Shown here piece by piece: positions 1 through 7,572 of a stretch of DNA of 40,370 nt. The notes beneath the pieces are model-generated. The model saw only the letters and a list, made by a program, of their open reading frames with translations. It was not told where the DNA came from and ran no database searches. The stretch is from an uncultured Prevotella sp. GTDB lineage: Bacteria > Bacteroidota > Bacteroidia > Bacteroidales > Bacteroidaceae. The first letter of the stretch is position 1. Each line of letters opens with the position of its first letter. The DNA lies in assembly GCA_900555035.1 (NCBI GenBank), contig USJX01000019.1, positions 1-40,370 on the forward strand. The letters are read 5' to 3'. The translations under genes and the position numbers were made by a program.

Positions 1-1
1 C

Positions 2-145
2 GGTATGGTGACTCCCGAAAATCAATTGGTATATAATTTGGATGCCAACACCGTACAACTTGACGAAGGAACGGAGAAAGGAGCAAATTTGGAAAAGGGA
101 AAGGCTTTCTTGCAAAAGCTCTATGACGACCTGGCCAAACGTTAG
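2..145 (+). CDS. C-terminal end of an unidentified protein (cut by window edge)
   Basis: An open frame enters from the left edge and stops at a TAG at 143-145, giving about 47 residues. The tail is hydrophilic, reads sensibly (it ends FLQKLYDDLAKR) and has no membrane segment. I do not recognise the family from this stub. It lies on the same strand as the PAP2 gene, 97 bases upstream of it. Base composition matches the other genes of the first 4.7 kb. The frame being real is likely but not certain. Confidence 0.5.
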   Translation, partial: GMVTPENQLVYNLDANTVQLDEGTEKGANLEKGKAFLQKLYDDLAKR

Positions 146-204
146 AATAACAGAAATACAGATTATTTATTAAGCGGTATAGAACAATATCTTCTTCTTT
201 ATTG

Positions 205-212
205 TATATTTG
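205..212 (+). promoter_or_regulatory. Bacteroidetes -7 box upstream of PAP2 gene
   Basis: The bases TATATTTG fit the Bacteroidetes TAnnTTTG -7 element and lie 30 bases before the PAP2 start codon. No good TTTG -33 element is seen 19-21 bases further upstream, so this is a moderate call. Confidence 0.45.
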
Positions 213-242
213 CAACGTTCAAAAATATAACAATAAAGACTG

Positions 243-932
243 ATGATAAATACCGAAATTATCAATTTCCTTTCGGAAGTGGACACCAATGTCTTCCTGT
301 TCTTCAACGGCATACATTCCCCCTTTTGGGACTATTTTATGAGTGCTTTCACGGGGAAAATTATATGGGTACCGATGTACGCTACCATATTATACATATT
401 GCTAATCAATTTCCATTGGAAGGTAGTCCTGTGCTATGTGGCTGCGATCGCGCTTACCATAACCTTTGCCGACCAGATGTGCAGCAGTATCATCCGTCCG
501 GTCGTGGCACGTCTGCGTCCTGCCAATCTGGAAAATCCGATTGTAGACCTGGTGCATATCGTAAACGGCTATCGCGGAGGAAGTTACGGTTTTCCTTCCT
601 GTCATGCCGCCAACTCTTTCGGCCTTGCCATGTATGTAATATTCCTGTTCCGTAAACGCTGGTTAAGTGTTTTCATCATAACCTGGGCAGTTCTCAATTG
701 TTACACGCGCATATACTTGGGCGTACATTACCCCGGAGACTTAATTGTAGGAGGCATCATCGGAGGGTTCGGTGGCTGGCTGTTCTGTACGATTGCCCAT
801 AAAATAGCTTCTTACCTGCAAGAGCCTTCCCGTGTAAGAAGAAATACTATCAGACAAACATCAGTCATTATGTATGTAGGCTTCCTGACAGTACTCGGCA
901 TCATTATTTACTCTACAATCAAAAGCTGGTAG
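243..932 (+). CDS. PAP2 family membrane phosphatase
   Basis: A 229-residue integral membrane protein of the type 2 phosphatidic acid phosphatase family. These enzymes remove phosphate from lipid pyrophosphates or phosphates, such as undecaprenyl diphosphate, lipid A or phosphatidylglycerol phosphate, at the membrane. The three family motifs are visible: RPVVARLRP at 85-93, with Arg in place of the usual first Lys; PSCHAAN at 118-124, with Cys in place of the Gly of PSGH; and R156-H162-D166 in TRIYLGVHYPGD. Hydrophobic stretches between and around them suggest five or six membrane segments. The substrate cannot be told from sequence. The gene stands alone between its promoter and a hairpin terminator. 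Confidence 0.85.
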   Translation: MINTEIINFLSEVDTNVFLFFNGIHSPFWDYFMSAFTGKIIWVPMYATILYILLINFHWKVVLCYVAAIALTITFADQMCSSIIRPVVARLRPANLENPIVDLVHIVNGYRGGSYGFPSCHAANSFGLAMYVIFLFRKRWLSVFIITWAVLNCYTRIYLGVHYPGDLIVGGIIGGFGGWLFCTIAHKIASYLQEPSRVRRNTIRQTSVIMYVGFLTVLGIIIYSTIKSW

Positions 933-962
933 AAACAAAAAACAATCCGAAATATATAAAGA

Positions 963-996
963 AAAGCCTGACAACCGGAAAAAGTTGTCAGGCTTT
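963..996 (+). terminator. Rho-independent terminator after PAP2 gene
   Basis: A perfect 13-bp inverted repeat (963-975 pairing with 984-996) closes an 8-base loop and is flanked by A and T runs. It sits between two convergent genes, PAP2 (+) and leuB (-), and probably stops both transcripts. Confidence 0.8.
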
Positions 997-1056
997 CTTA
1001 TATGAAGGGGTTACCCGATAAAGGGATATTACCGCCTGATACAATTATTCTTTTTA

Positions 1057-2118
1057 TCAAGCTTTTCTAATGTAATCTACAATCCATTGTCCCACTTCTT
1101 TGGTTCCGTATTTGGCACCACCGGCAACTTGGATTTCAGGTGTACGTACATTCTCGTCCAGAGAAGCGTCTACTGCTTTACGAATCAACGCTCCTTCTTC
1201 TTTAAGGTCGAAATACTCGAACAACATAGCTACGGAAAGAATCTGTGCCAACGGATTAGCAATATTCAGCCCTTTAGCCTGCGGCCATGAACCGTGAATC
1301 GGTTCGAACACCGGAGTACTTTCCCCTGTAGAGGCCGACGGAAGTAATCCCATAGAACCACTGATTACAGAACCTTCATCGGTCAGAATATCACCGAATG
1401 TATTTTCCGTTACCATTACGTCAAAGAAAGCCGGCTCCTGAATCATCTTCATCGCAGCATTATCCACAAACATATAATCAGTTGTCACTTCCGGATACTG
1501 AGGGGCCATTTCCTGCGCAATCTGACGCCACAGGCGGGAAGAAGCAAGGACATTCGCCTTATCTACCACGGTCAAGTGTTTTCTGCGCTTCATTGCATAT
1601 TCGAAAGCTACTTTCAGGATACGTTCGATTTCCGGACGGGTATAATAGTTAGTGTCATAGGCCTTGTCGTTATCCTGATATTTCTCGCCGAAGTACATAC
1701 CTCCGGTCAGTTCGCGGATACAGATGAAATCTGCATTTTCTACCAGTTCCGCACGCAACGGTGATTTGTGAATCAAGCATTTGAATGTCTGTACGGGACG
1801 GATGTTAGCGAAAAGTCCCAACTTCTTACGCATTGCCAGTAATCCCTGTTCCGGACGGACTTTGGCAGTAGGATCATTGTCAAACTTCGGGTCGCCGACA
1901 GCAGAGAACAAGACTGCATCCGCGTTCTTACAAGCCTGATATGTTTCTTCCGGAAACGGATCTCCTACCTCGTCAATGGCATTCGCACCACAGATTGCAT
2001 ATTCGTAACTTACTTTGTGACCAAACTTCTCACAAACGGCACTCATCACCTCTACACCTTGCACAGAGATCTCCGGTCCGATACCGTCGCCTGCTAATAC
2101 AGCAATTTTAAAATCCAT
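1057..2118 (-). CDS. leuB: 3-isopropylmalate dehydrogenase
   Basis: A 353-residue enzyme of the isocitrate/isopropylmalate dehydrogenase family, the usual length. It oxidises and decarboxylates 3-isopropylmalate with NAD in leucine synthesis. The start MDFKIAVLAGDGIGPEI is the typical first strand and glycine-rich turn. RAELVENADFICIREL contains the substrate-binding region. The metal-binding part is seen in the MFVDNAAM and NTFGDILTDEGS blocks. It is the last gene of the leucine operon, 60 bases after the second LeuA-like gene. Codon choice (CCG for Pro, GAA for Glu) is Bacteroides-like and differs from genes right of 4.7 kb. Confidence 0.97.
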   Translation of the reverse strand: MDFKIAVLAGDGIGPEISVQGVEVMSAVCEKFGHKVSYEYAICGANAIDEVGDPFPEETYQACKNADAVLFSAVGDPKFDNDPTAKVRPEQGLLAMRKKLGLFANIRPVQTFKCLIHKSPLRAELVENADFICIRELTGGMYFGEKYQDNDKAYDTNYYTRPEIERILKVAFEYAMKRRKHLTVVDKANVLASSRLWRQIAQEMAPQYPEVTTDYMFVDNAAMKMIQEPAFFDVMVTENTFGDILTDEGSVISGSMGLLPSASTGESTPVFEPIHGSWPQAKGLNIANPLAQILSVAMLFEYFDLKEEGALIRKAVDASLDENVRTPEIQVAGGAKYGTKEVGQWIVDYIRKA

Positions 2119-2178
2119 AATCGTTTATTCTTCTATTTATATATTCTTATAAAAAACATTCTTTGGGCAAGTTATCTC

Positions 2179-3726
2179 TCACTTGCTCTTCTCGTATTCA
2201 TCTTCGATGAGGTTCAACATCTTCATAGTAGCTTTGATGGCAGCTTCCGTCTGATCGGCATCAAGTCCGCGGGTACGGAACACCTGCTCGTCATAACTCC
2301 ATGTGATTACTGTCTGCACAAATGCATCCGTACGCCCACCGGGAGGGATTGTCACTGCATAATTGGTCAGCATCGGGAATTTGCGTCCCAATGTCACCTT
2401 ATATATCTTACGCAATGCACGAACAAAAGCATCATACTGGCCATCACCGCCTGAACTCTCTTCGTACTCTTTTCCATTGATTTCTATCTTCAACGTAGCC
2501 ATCGGTTTCAATCCATGAGCCAGATTCACAAAATAGCTCTTCAGTTTGACCTTCTCACCAATCGCTCCATGCTTCAACACATCAGAAACGATGTACGGCA
2601 AATCTTCCTGTGTCACCAATTCTTTCTTGTCGCCCAGTTCGATGATACGCTCCGTCACCTTGCGCATAGCATCTTCATCCAGCTCCAGTCCGAGGTCTTC
2701 GAGATTTTTGCGGATATTGGCTTTGCCGCTTGTTTTGCCCAACGCATATTCACGTTTACGGCCAAAGCGCTCGGGAAGCAAATCATTACAGTAAAGATTA
2801 TTTTTGTTATCGCCGTCGGCATGCACACCTGCCACTTGCGTAAAGACATTCTCACCTACAATCGGTTTGTTGGCAGGTATCATAATACCCGAATAAGACT
2901 CCACTACCCGGCTGACATCATTCAAACGGCTTTCGTCGATATTTGTCACCGCATTGAAATGGTCTTTCAGGATAGCCTGCACACTTGCGAGAGGAGCATT
3001 TCCTGCCCGTTCACCCAGCCCATTGATGGTTGTATGCAATCCTTTGACACCGCTTAATACCGCGGCAAGGACATTACTCACAGCCAAATCATAATCATTG
3101 TGCGCATGGAAATCGAGATGAGTATTCGGATAACGTTTCTTCATCTTCCGCATATACTCTATCACTTGCAAGGGATTCAAGATACCCAGCGTGTCAGGCA
3201 ACATATAACGCTTGACACTCGTCTCTTTCAATCCATCCATCAACTGGAATACATATTCAGGAGAATCTTTGATACCGTTACTCCAATCTTCCAGATAAAC
3301 ATTGACGGTTATATCCTGTTCGTCGGCATAATGCACCACATTAATGATATCTGCCAGATGTTCTTCCGGTGTCTTTTTCAGTTGTTGCGTACAATGCTTC
3401 AGTGAACCTTTACAAAGGAGGTTAATCACACGGCAACCGGTACGCTGAATCCAATCGACAGAAGTATGCCCGTCAACAAAGCCGAGCACTTCCACTTTAT
3501 GGAGCAGATTGCGACGGGCCGCCCAGTCGCAAATCATCTTCACGGCTTCAAACTCACCGTCCGATACACGTGCTGAAGCAACCTCTACCCGGTCTACCTT
3601 CAAATCCTCCAATAGTAAACGGGCAATCATTAGTTTCTCATGGGGCACAAAAGATACTCCGCTGGTTTGTTCACCATCACGGAGCGTTGTGTCCATGATT
3701 TCTATTTTCACGCCTTCTTTTCCCAT
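2179..3726 (-). CDS. Second LeuA-like synthase (2-isopropylmalate or citramalate synthase)
   Basis: A 515-residue protein of the HMGL-like DRE-TIM metallolyase family. The catalytic DTTLRDGEQT motif is near residues 12-21, the metal ligands are in FHAHNDYDLA (about 311-320 by reading), and a C-terminal LeuA-type regulatory domain starts near residue 380. The family condenses acetyl-CoA with a 2-oxoacid. Its paralog leuA lies three genes upstream in the same operon, so this one may make citramalate for isoleucine synthesis. The sequence alone does not settle the substrate. Its ATG at 3724-3726 overlaps the end of leuD by 19 bases. The later Met at 3696 would remove the first beta strand, so I keep the longer start. 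Confidence 0.85.
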   Translation of the reverse strand: MGKEGVKIEIMDTTLRDGEQTSGVSFVPHEKLMIARLLLEDLKVDRVEVASARVSDGEFEAVKMICDWAARRNLLHKVEVLGFVDGHTSVDWIQRTGCRVINLLCKGSLKHCTQQLKKTPEEHLADIINVVHYADEQDITVNVYLEDWSNGIKDSPEYVFQLMDGLKETSVKRYMLPDTLGILNPLQVIEYMRKMKKRYPNTHLDFHAHNDYDLAVSNVLAAVLSGVKGLHTTINGLGERAGNAPLASVQAILKDHFNAVTNIDESRLNDVSRVVESYSGIMIPANKPIVGENVFTQVAGVHADGDNKNNLYCNDLLPERFGRKREYALGKTSGKANIRKNLEDLGLELDEDAMRKVTERIIELGDKKELVTQEDLPYIVSDVLKHGAIGEKVKLKSYFVNLAHGLKPMATLKIEINGKEYEESSGGDGQYDAFVRALRKIYKVTLGRKFPMLTNYAVTIPPGGRTDAFVQTVITWSYDEQVFRTRGLDADQTEAAIKATMKMLNLIEDEYEKSK

Positions 3727-4304
3727 TCTTCTATTTTATCTTTATTGCTTAACAAGAAATCGATATCGTCCAATCCGTTCATCAAACAAAGTTTCTTGTA
3801 AGCATTGATTTCAAAATGTTCACTTTTACCTGTCGCCTTGTTGGTGATGGTCTGTTCGGGAAGATTCACTTCCACTTCCATCTTCGGGTCTGCTTCTATC
3901 GAATCGAACAATTCTTGCAGAAACTCCTCGGTTACAACCACCGGAAGCACAAAGTTGTTCAACTCATTATTCTTATGAATATCGGCAAAAAAACTGGATA
4001 CCACCACACGGAAACCATAGCCGGCAATTGCCCAGGCTGCGTGTTCACGGCTGGAACCCGAACCGAAGTTCTTACCTGCCACCAATATCTGTCCGCTGTA
4101 AGTAGGATTGTTCAACACAAAATCCTTGTTCAAAGAACCGTCTGCATTGTAACGCCAGTCACGAAAAAGGTTATCACCGAAGAATTTTTCTTCACGAGTG
4201 GTTGCTTTCAAGAAACGTGCCGGAATAATCTGGTCGGTATCTACGTTTTCTAAAGGAAGAGGTACACAAGTACTTGTTATTATATTAAATTTTGTCTTAG
4301 CCAT
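3708..4304 (-). CDS. leuD: 3-isopropylmalate dehydratase small subunit
   Basis: A 198-residue swivel-domain subunit of isopropylmalate isomerase, which works with LeuC to turn 2-isopropylmalate into 3-isopropylmalate. Typical blocks are PLPLENVDTDQIIPARF near residues 16-30 and GKNFGSGSSREHAAWA near residues 77-92, the substrate-recognition loop. Length matches the family. The gene follows leuC after a 42-base spacer made of near-heptamer repeats and overlaps the next synthase gene by 19 bases, which suggests translational coupling. It lies in the Bacteroides-like left part of the window. Confidence 0.97.
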   Translation of the reverse strand: MAKTKFNIITSTCVPLPLENVDTDQIIPARFLKATTREEKFFGDNLFRDWRYNADGSLNKDFVLNNPTYSGQILVAGKNFGSGSSREHAAWAIAGYGFRVVVSSFFADIHKNNELNNFVLPVVVTEEFLQELFDSIEADPKMEVEVNLPEQTITNKATGKSEHFEINAYKKLCLMNGLDDIDFLLSNKDKIEEWEKKA

Positions 4305-4310
4305 CTTTTT

Positions 4311-4342
4311 ATTTACGATTTAACGATTTACTATTTACGATT
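4311..4342. repeat. Near-heptamer repeat spanning leuC-leuD spacer
   Basis: ATTTACGATT occurs at 4311-4320 and again at 4333-4342, exactly 22 bases apart. Between them are the variants TTTAACGA and TTTACTA, so the tract has steps of 7, 8 and 7 bases. It fills most of the spacer between leuC and leuD and ends 5 bases before the leuC stop codon complement at 4347. A full 22-base second unit would run through that stop codon. Confidence 0.75.
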
Positions 4343-4346
4343 GAAA

Positions 4347-5741
4347 TTACATCAGTTCTCTCGGATCGGTAATCACACCTGTCACCGCAGCAGCAGCAGC
4401 CACCAGAGGACTAGCTAACAAGGTGCGTGCACCAGGTCCCTGACGTCCTTCGAAGTTACGGTTGCTGGTAGATACCGAATATTTCCCGGCAGGAATCTTA
4501 TCATCGTTCATTGCCAAGCAGGCAGAGCATCCTGGCTGACGGATTTCGAAGCCGGCAGCCTCTACAATCTTATCAATTCCCTCTTCACGTATTTGTTTAT
4601 CTACCAACCATGAACCTGGTACAAGCCAAGCAGTTACACCATCTGCCTTCTTCTTACCTTTAACCAATGAAGCGAAAGCACGGAAGTCTTCAATACGACC
4701 GTTGGTACATGCGCCCAGGAATACATAATCGATAGGATGACCCTCCAGTTTCTCGCCTGGCTGGAAGCCCATGTAGTTCAGGCTCTTCTTGAAACCAGCC
4801 TGCTCTTCCTCTGGAATCTCATCGAGCGTTGGGATGTTTTCGGTAATGCCGATACCCATACCAGGATTGGTACCGTAGGTGATACGTGGTTCGATATCCT
4901 TGGCATCGAAAGTCAACTCCTTGTCGAATACTGCGTCATCGCCACTCTTCAAGGTCTTCCAGTAAGCCACAGCCTTGTCCCACTCTTCACCCTTAGGTGC
5001 ATATTCACGACCCTTGATGTACTCGAATGTAGTTTCATCAGGAGCTACGAAACCACCACGGGCACCCATCTCGATAGAGAGGTTGCAGAGAGTCAAACGA
5101 CCTTCCATTGACATATCCTTTACTACATCGCCACTGTACTCTACGAAGTAACCTGTGGCACCGGATGTAGTGAGCTGACTCATGAGATAGAGTGCTACAT
5201 CCTTGGCGGTAACACCCTTGCTGAGCTTGCCGTTGATGCTGATGCGCATAGACTTTGGCTTGCTCTGGAGAATACATTGTGAAGCCATCACCATCTCAAC
5301 CTCAGAAGTACCGATACCAAAGGCTACGGCACCCATAGCACCATGGGTTGAAGTATGAGAATCACCGCAAACGATGGTCATACCAGGAAGAGAAAGACCC
5401 TTCTCTGGACCAACCACGTGAATGATACCATTATCCTTGGTGTTCATGGCAAAGTGAGTTACGCCGAAATCAGCGGTGTTCTTTGCCAAGGTATCTACCT
5501 GCTTCTTTGAGATAGGATCCTCGATTGGCTTATCCTGATCGTGTGTTGGGGTATTGTGGTCAGGCATACAGAAAATCTGGTCTGGACGGAACATCTTGAG
5601 TCCGCGTGCTCGCATACCAGCGAATGCCTGAGGTGATGTTACTTCGTGACAGTAAAGACGGTCGATGTAAAGCTGTGTAGGACCATCTTCTACAATCTGG
5701 ACAACGTGCTTGTCCCAAATCTTGTCGAATAATGTATTCAT
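4347..5741 (-). CDS. leuC: 3-isopropylmalate dehydratase large subunit (possible recombinant gene)
   Basis: A 464-residue aconitase-family subunit that carries the [4Fe-4S] cluster and pairs with LeuD. Family blocks include PDHNTPTHDQ near residue 60, VCGDSHTSTHGAMGA near 124-138, and the cluster cysteines in LGACTNGR (about 345) and GCSACLAMN (about 405-409). The frame is intact and full length. Synonymous codon choice changes near 4.7 kb: the C-terminal third uses GAA, AAA and TTA/TTG in the manner of the genes to the left, while the N-terminal two thirds use GAG, AAG and CTG like everything to the right. The change falls near the conserved VFLGACTNGR block. Confidence 0.95.
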   Translation of the reverse strand: MNTLFDKIWDKHVVQIVEDGPTQLYIDRLYCHEVTSPQAFAGMRARGLKMFRPDQIFCMPDHNTPTHDQDKPIEDPISKKQVDTLAKNTADFGVTHFAMNTKDNGIIHVVGPEKGLSLPGMTIVCGDSHTSTHGAMGAVAFGIGTSEVEMVMASQCILQSKPKSMRISINGKLSKGVTAKDVALYLMSQLTTSGATGYFVEYSGDVVKDMSMEGRLTLCNLSIEMGARGGFVAPDETTFEYIKGREYAPKGEEWDKAVAYWKTLKSGDDAVFDKELTFDAKDIEPRITYGTNPGMGIGITENIPTLDEIPEEEQAGFKKSLNYMGFQPGEKLEGHPIDYVFLGACTNGRIEDFRAFASLVKGKKKADGVTAWLVPGSWLVDKQIREEGIDKIVEAAGFEIRQPGCSACLAMNDDKIPAGKYSVSTSNRNFEGRQGPGARTLLASPLVAAAAAVTGVITDPRELM

Positions 5742-5751
5742 TATGCTATTG

Positions 5752-5779
5752 TTTAATGTTTGATTTTCAATGTTTAATT
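5752..5779. repeat. Heptamer repeat in leuA-leuC spacer
   Basis: Four consecutive 7-base units (TTTAATG, TTTGATT, TTCAATG, TTTAATT) fill half of the 54-base spacer between leuA and leuC. On the coding strand they lie directly upstream of the leuC start. The length and AT-rich makeup resemble the spacers at leuC-leuD, purA-hisS and kdsC-maf. Confidence 0.7.
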
Positions 5780-5795
5780 AACAAGCCAAGAACTT

Positions 5796-7298
5796 TTATC
5801 TGATCTTGAACTTGTTGATACAGTCGATGTAAGCCTCAACAGAAGCTGTCACGATATCGGTATCTGCGCCGAAGCCATAATATACATGACCATCGTACTC
5901 CACCTGCATGTGAACCTTACCCACATCGTCTGACCCCTTGTCAATCGCCTGGATGGTGAACTCCTTGAGATTCATCTCCTTGGTGATGACCTTCTTGAGG
6001 GCACGGATAGCAGCATCCACAGGACCATTGCCAGAGGATGCAGCCTCAAACTTCTGACCTGCAATATCAAGTCCGATACTTGCCACGCTCTTTACACCCT
6101 TGCCGGTGGTAACCTGCAACCAGTCGAGCTGAACACCATGCTTATCGGCAGCATCAGCACCTGCGAGCATCAATACATCCTCGTCGGTAACTTCCTTCTT
6201 CTTGTCAGCCAACTGGAGGAACTTCTTGTAAATCTTGTCGAGTTTCTCCTCGTCCTCGATGTTCACACCATTTACGTGGAGGCGATACTTCAATGCTGCT
6301 CGACCCGAGCGGGCTGTCAATACGATGGCGTTATCATCCAGGCCCACATCCTTAGGGTCGATGATTTCGTAAGTCTGAACGTTCTTCAGCACACCATCCT
6401 GGTGGATACCGGAAGAATGAGCGAAGGCATTGCGACCAACAATCGCCTTATTAGGCTGCACAGGCATGTTCATCAGGCTGCTCACCATGCGAGAGATAGG
6501 CACAATCTTGGTGGTATTGATATTGGTATCAATATTGATATGCTTGTGGCACTTCAGTATCATGGCAATCTCTTCGAGTGATGTATTACCTGCACGCTCG
6601 CCGATGCCATTGATGGTCACCTCCACCTGGCGTGCACCATTCAATACACCCTGCAGGGTATTTGCCGTAGCCATACCGAGGTCGTTGTGGCAGTGGGTAG
6701 AAATGCGTGCGTTCTCGATGCCATCTACATGATCCATCAGATACTTGATCTTGGCACCATACTCATCTGGCAAGCAATAGCCTGTGGTATCAGGAATATT
6801 AACCACGGTGGCACCTGCCTTGATAACGGCCTCAACCACGCGGGCCAGGTACTCATTGTCTGTACGACCAGCGTCCTCAGCGTAGAACTCCACATCTTCC
6901 ACGTACTTCTTGGCATACTTTACGGCAGCCACGGCACGCTCGATGATTTCCTCGCGGGTAGAATTGAACTTATATTTGATATGGCTATCGCTGGTACCGA
7001 TGCCAGTATGGATTCTCTTGTGCTTGGCATACTGCAATGCCTCGGCAGCGCAATCAATATCCTTCTCCACCGCACGTGTCAGCGCACAGATGGTAGGCCA
7101 TGTTACAGCCTTGGAAATCTCCACCACCGAATTGAAGTCGCCCGGGCTTGAAATAGGGAAGCCCGCTTCAATAACGTCAACACCCAACTGCTCCAGGGCC
7201 TTGGCCACCTGAATCTTCTCAACAGTATTCAACTGGCATCCTGGAACCTGCTCGCCATCGCGAAGGGTTGTGTCGAAAATAAATAATCTATCACTCAT
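5796..7298 (-). CDS. leuA: 2-isopropylmalate synthase
   Basis: The first committed enzyme of leucine synthesis, joining acetyl-CoA and 2-oxoisovalerate. It is 500 residues from the start chosen here, MSDRLFIFDTTLRDGEQ. It has the DTTLRDGEQ catalytic motif at 9-17, HCHNDLGMA metal-binding histidines near 202-210, and a C-terminal regulatory domain from about 380 with the SSGNGPVDAAIRALKK block. An upstream ATG at 7370 would add 24 residues absent from the family and leave only about 20 bases after the promoter, so I reject it. This is the first gene of the operon leuA-leuC-leuD-synthase-leuB. Codon use is Prevotella-like. Confidence 0.95.
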   Translation of the reverse strand: MSDRLFIFDTTLRDGEQVPGCQLNTVEKIQVAKALEQLGVDVIEAGFPISSPGDFNSVVEISKAVTWPTICALTRAVEKDIDCAAEALQYAKHKRIHTGIGTSDSHIKYKFNSTREEIIERAVAAVKYAKKYVEDVEFYAEDAGRTDNEYLARVVEAVIKAGATVVNIPDTTGYCLPDEYGAKIKYLMDHVDGIENARISTHCHNDLGMATANTLQGVLNGARQVEVTINGIGERAGNTSLEEIAMILKCHKHINIDTNINTTKIVPISRMVSSLMNMPVQPNKAIVGRNAFAHSSGIHQDGVLKNVQTYEIIDPKDVGLDDNAIVLTARSGRAALKYRLHVNGVNIEDEEKLDKIYKKFLQLADKKKEVTDEDVLMLAGADAADKHGVQLDWLQVTTGKGVKSVASIGLDIAGQKFEAASSGNGPVDAAIRALKKVITKEMNLKEFTIQAIDKGSDDVGKVHMQVEYDGHVYYGFGADTDIVTASVEAYIDCINKFKIR

Positions 7299-7397
7299 AT
7301 CTCTAATCAATATTTTTATTATGCTATCTTTCCCACCCCTAGAGATGAAGTGAAGAAAGATATCTTTCATTTTCTTATATTATTCTCAAATCGCTTG

Positions 7398-7429
7398 CAA
7401 AGGTAATGTTTTTCTCTGATATACGCAAA
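7398..7429 (-). promoter_or_regulatory. Promoter of the leucine operon
   Basis: On the minus strand TTTG (complement of 7426-7429) is followed after exactly 20 bases by TACCTTTG (complement of 7398-7405). This is a textbook Bacteroidetes sigma-ABfr promoter. It lies about 100 bases before the chosen leuA start and just downstream of the dnaB terminator. I saw no clear leader peptide or attenuator in the short untranslated region. Confidence 0.85.
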
Positions 7430-7482
7430 CAATTTATAACTTTTTTAATGAAAAATCTATCAGATTACCATTAAAAACACAA

Positions 7483-7517
7483 AAAACGGCTCATTTTTCA
7501 TGAAAATGAGCCGTTTT
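7483..7517 (-). terminator. Bidirectional-looking terminator after dnaB
   Basis: A perfect 15-bp inverted repeat (7483-7497 with 7503-7517) has a 5-base loop. In the minus direction the stem runs into a T run (the A's at 7481-7486). It ends the five-gene dnaB operon and separates it from the leuA promoter. Confidence 0.9.
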
Positions 7518-7522
7518 ATATA

Positions 7523-7566
7523 AGATTATTCCCTGAATAAGGATTTTTGATGTCAGATTATTCCCT
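7523..7566. repeat. 12-bp direct repeat next to dnaB 3' end
   Basis: AGATTATTCCCT occurs at 7523-7534 and at 7555-7566, 32 bases apart. The second copy lies 6 bases outside the dnaB stop codon (7573-7575). Confidence 0.8.
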
Positions 7567-7572
7567 TTTCGA

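Noticed and set aside
5796..7370. Longer leuA start at 7370
   Set aside because: It adds 24 residues not found in the family and leaves almost no leader after the mapped promoter.
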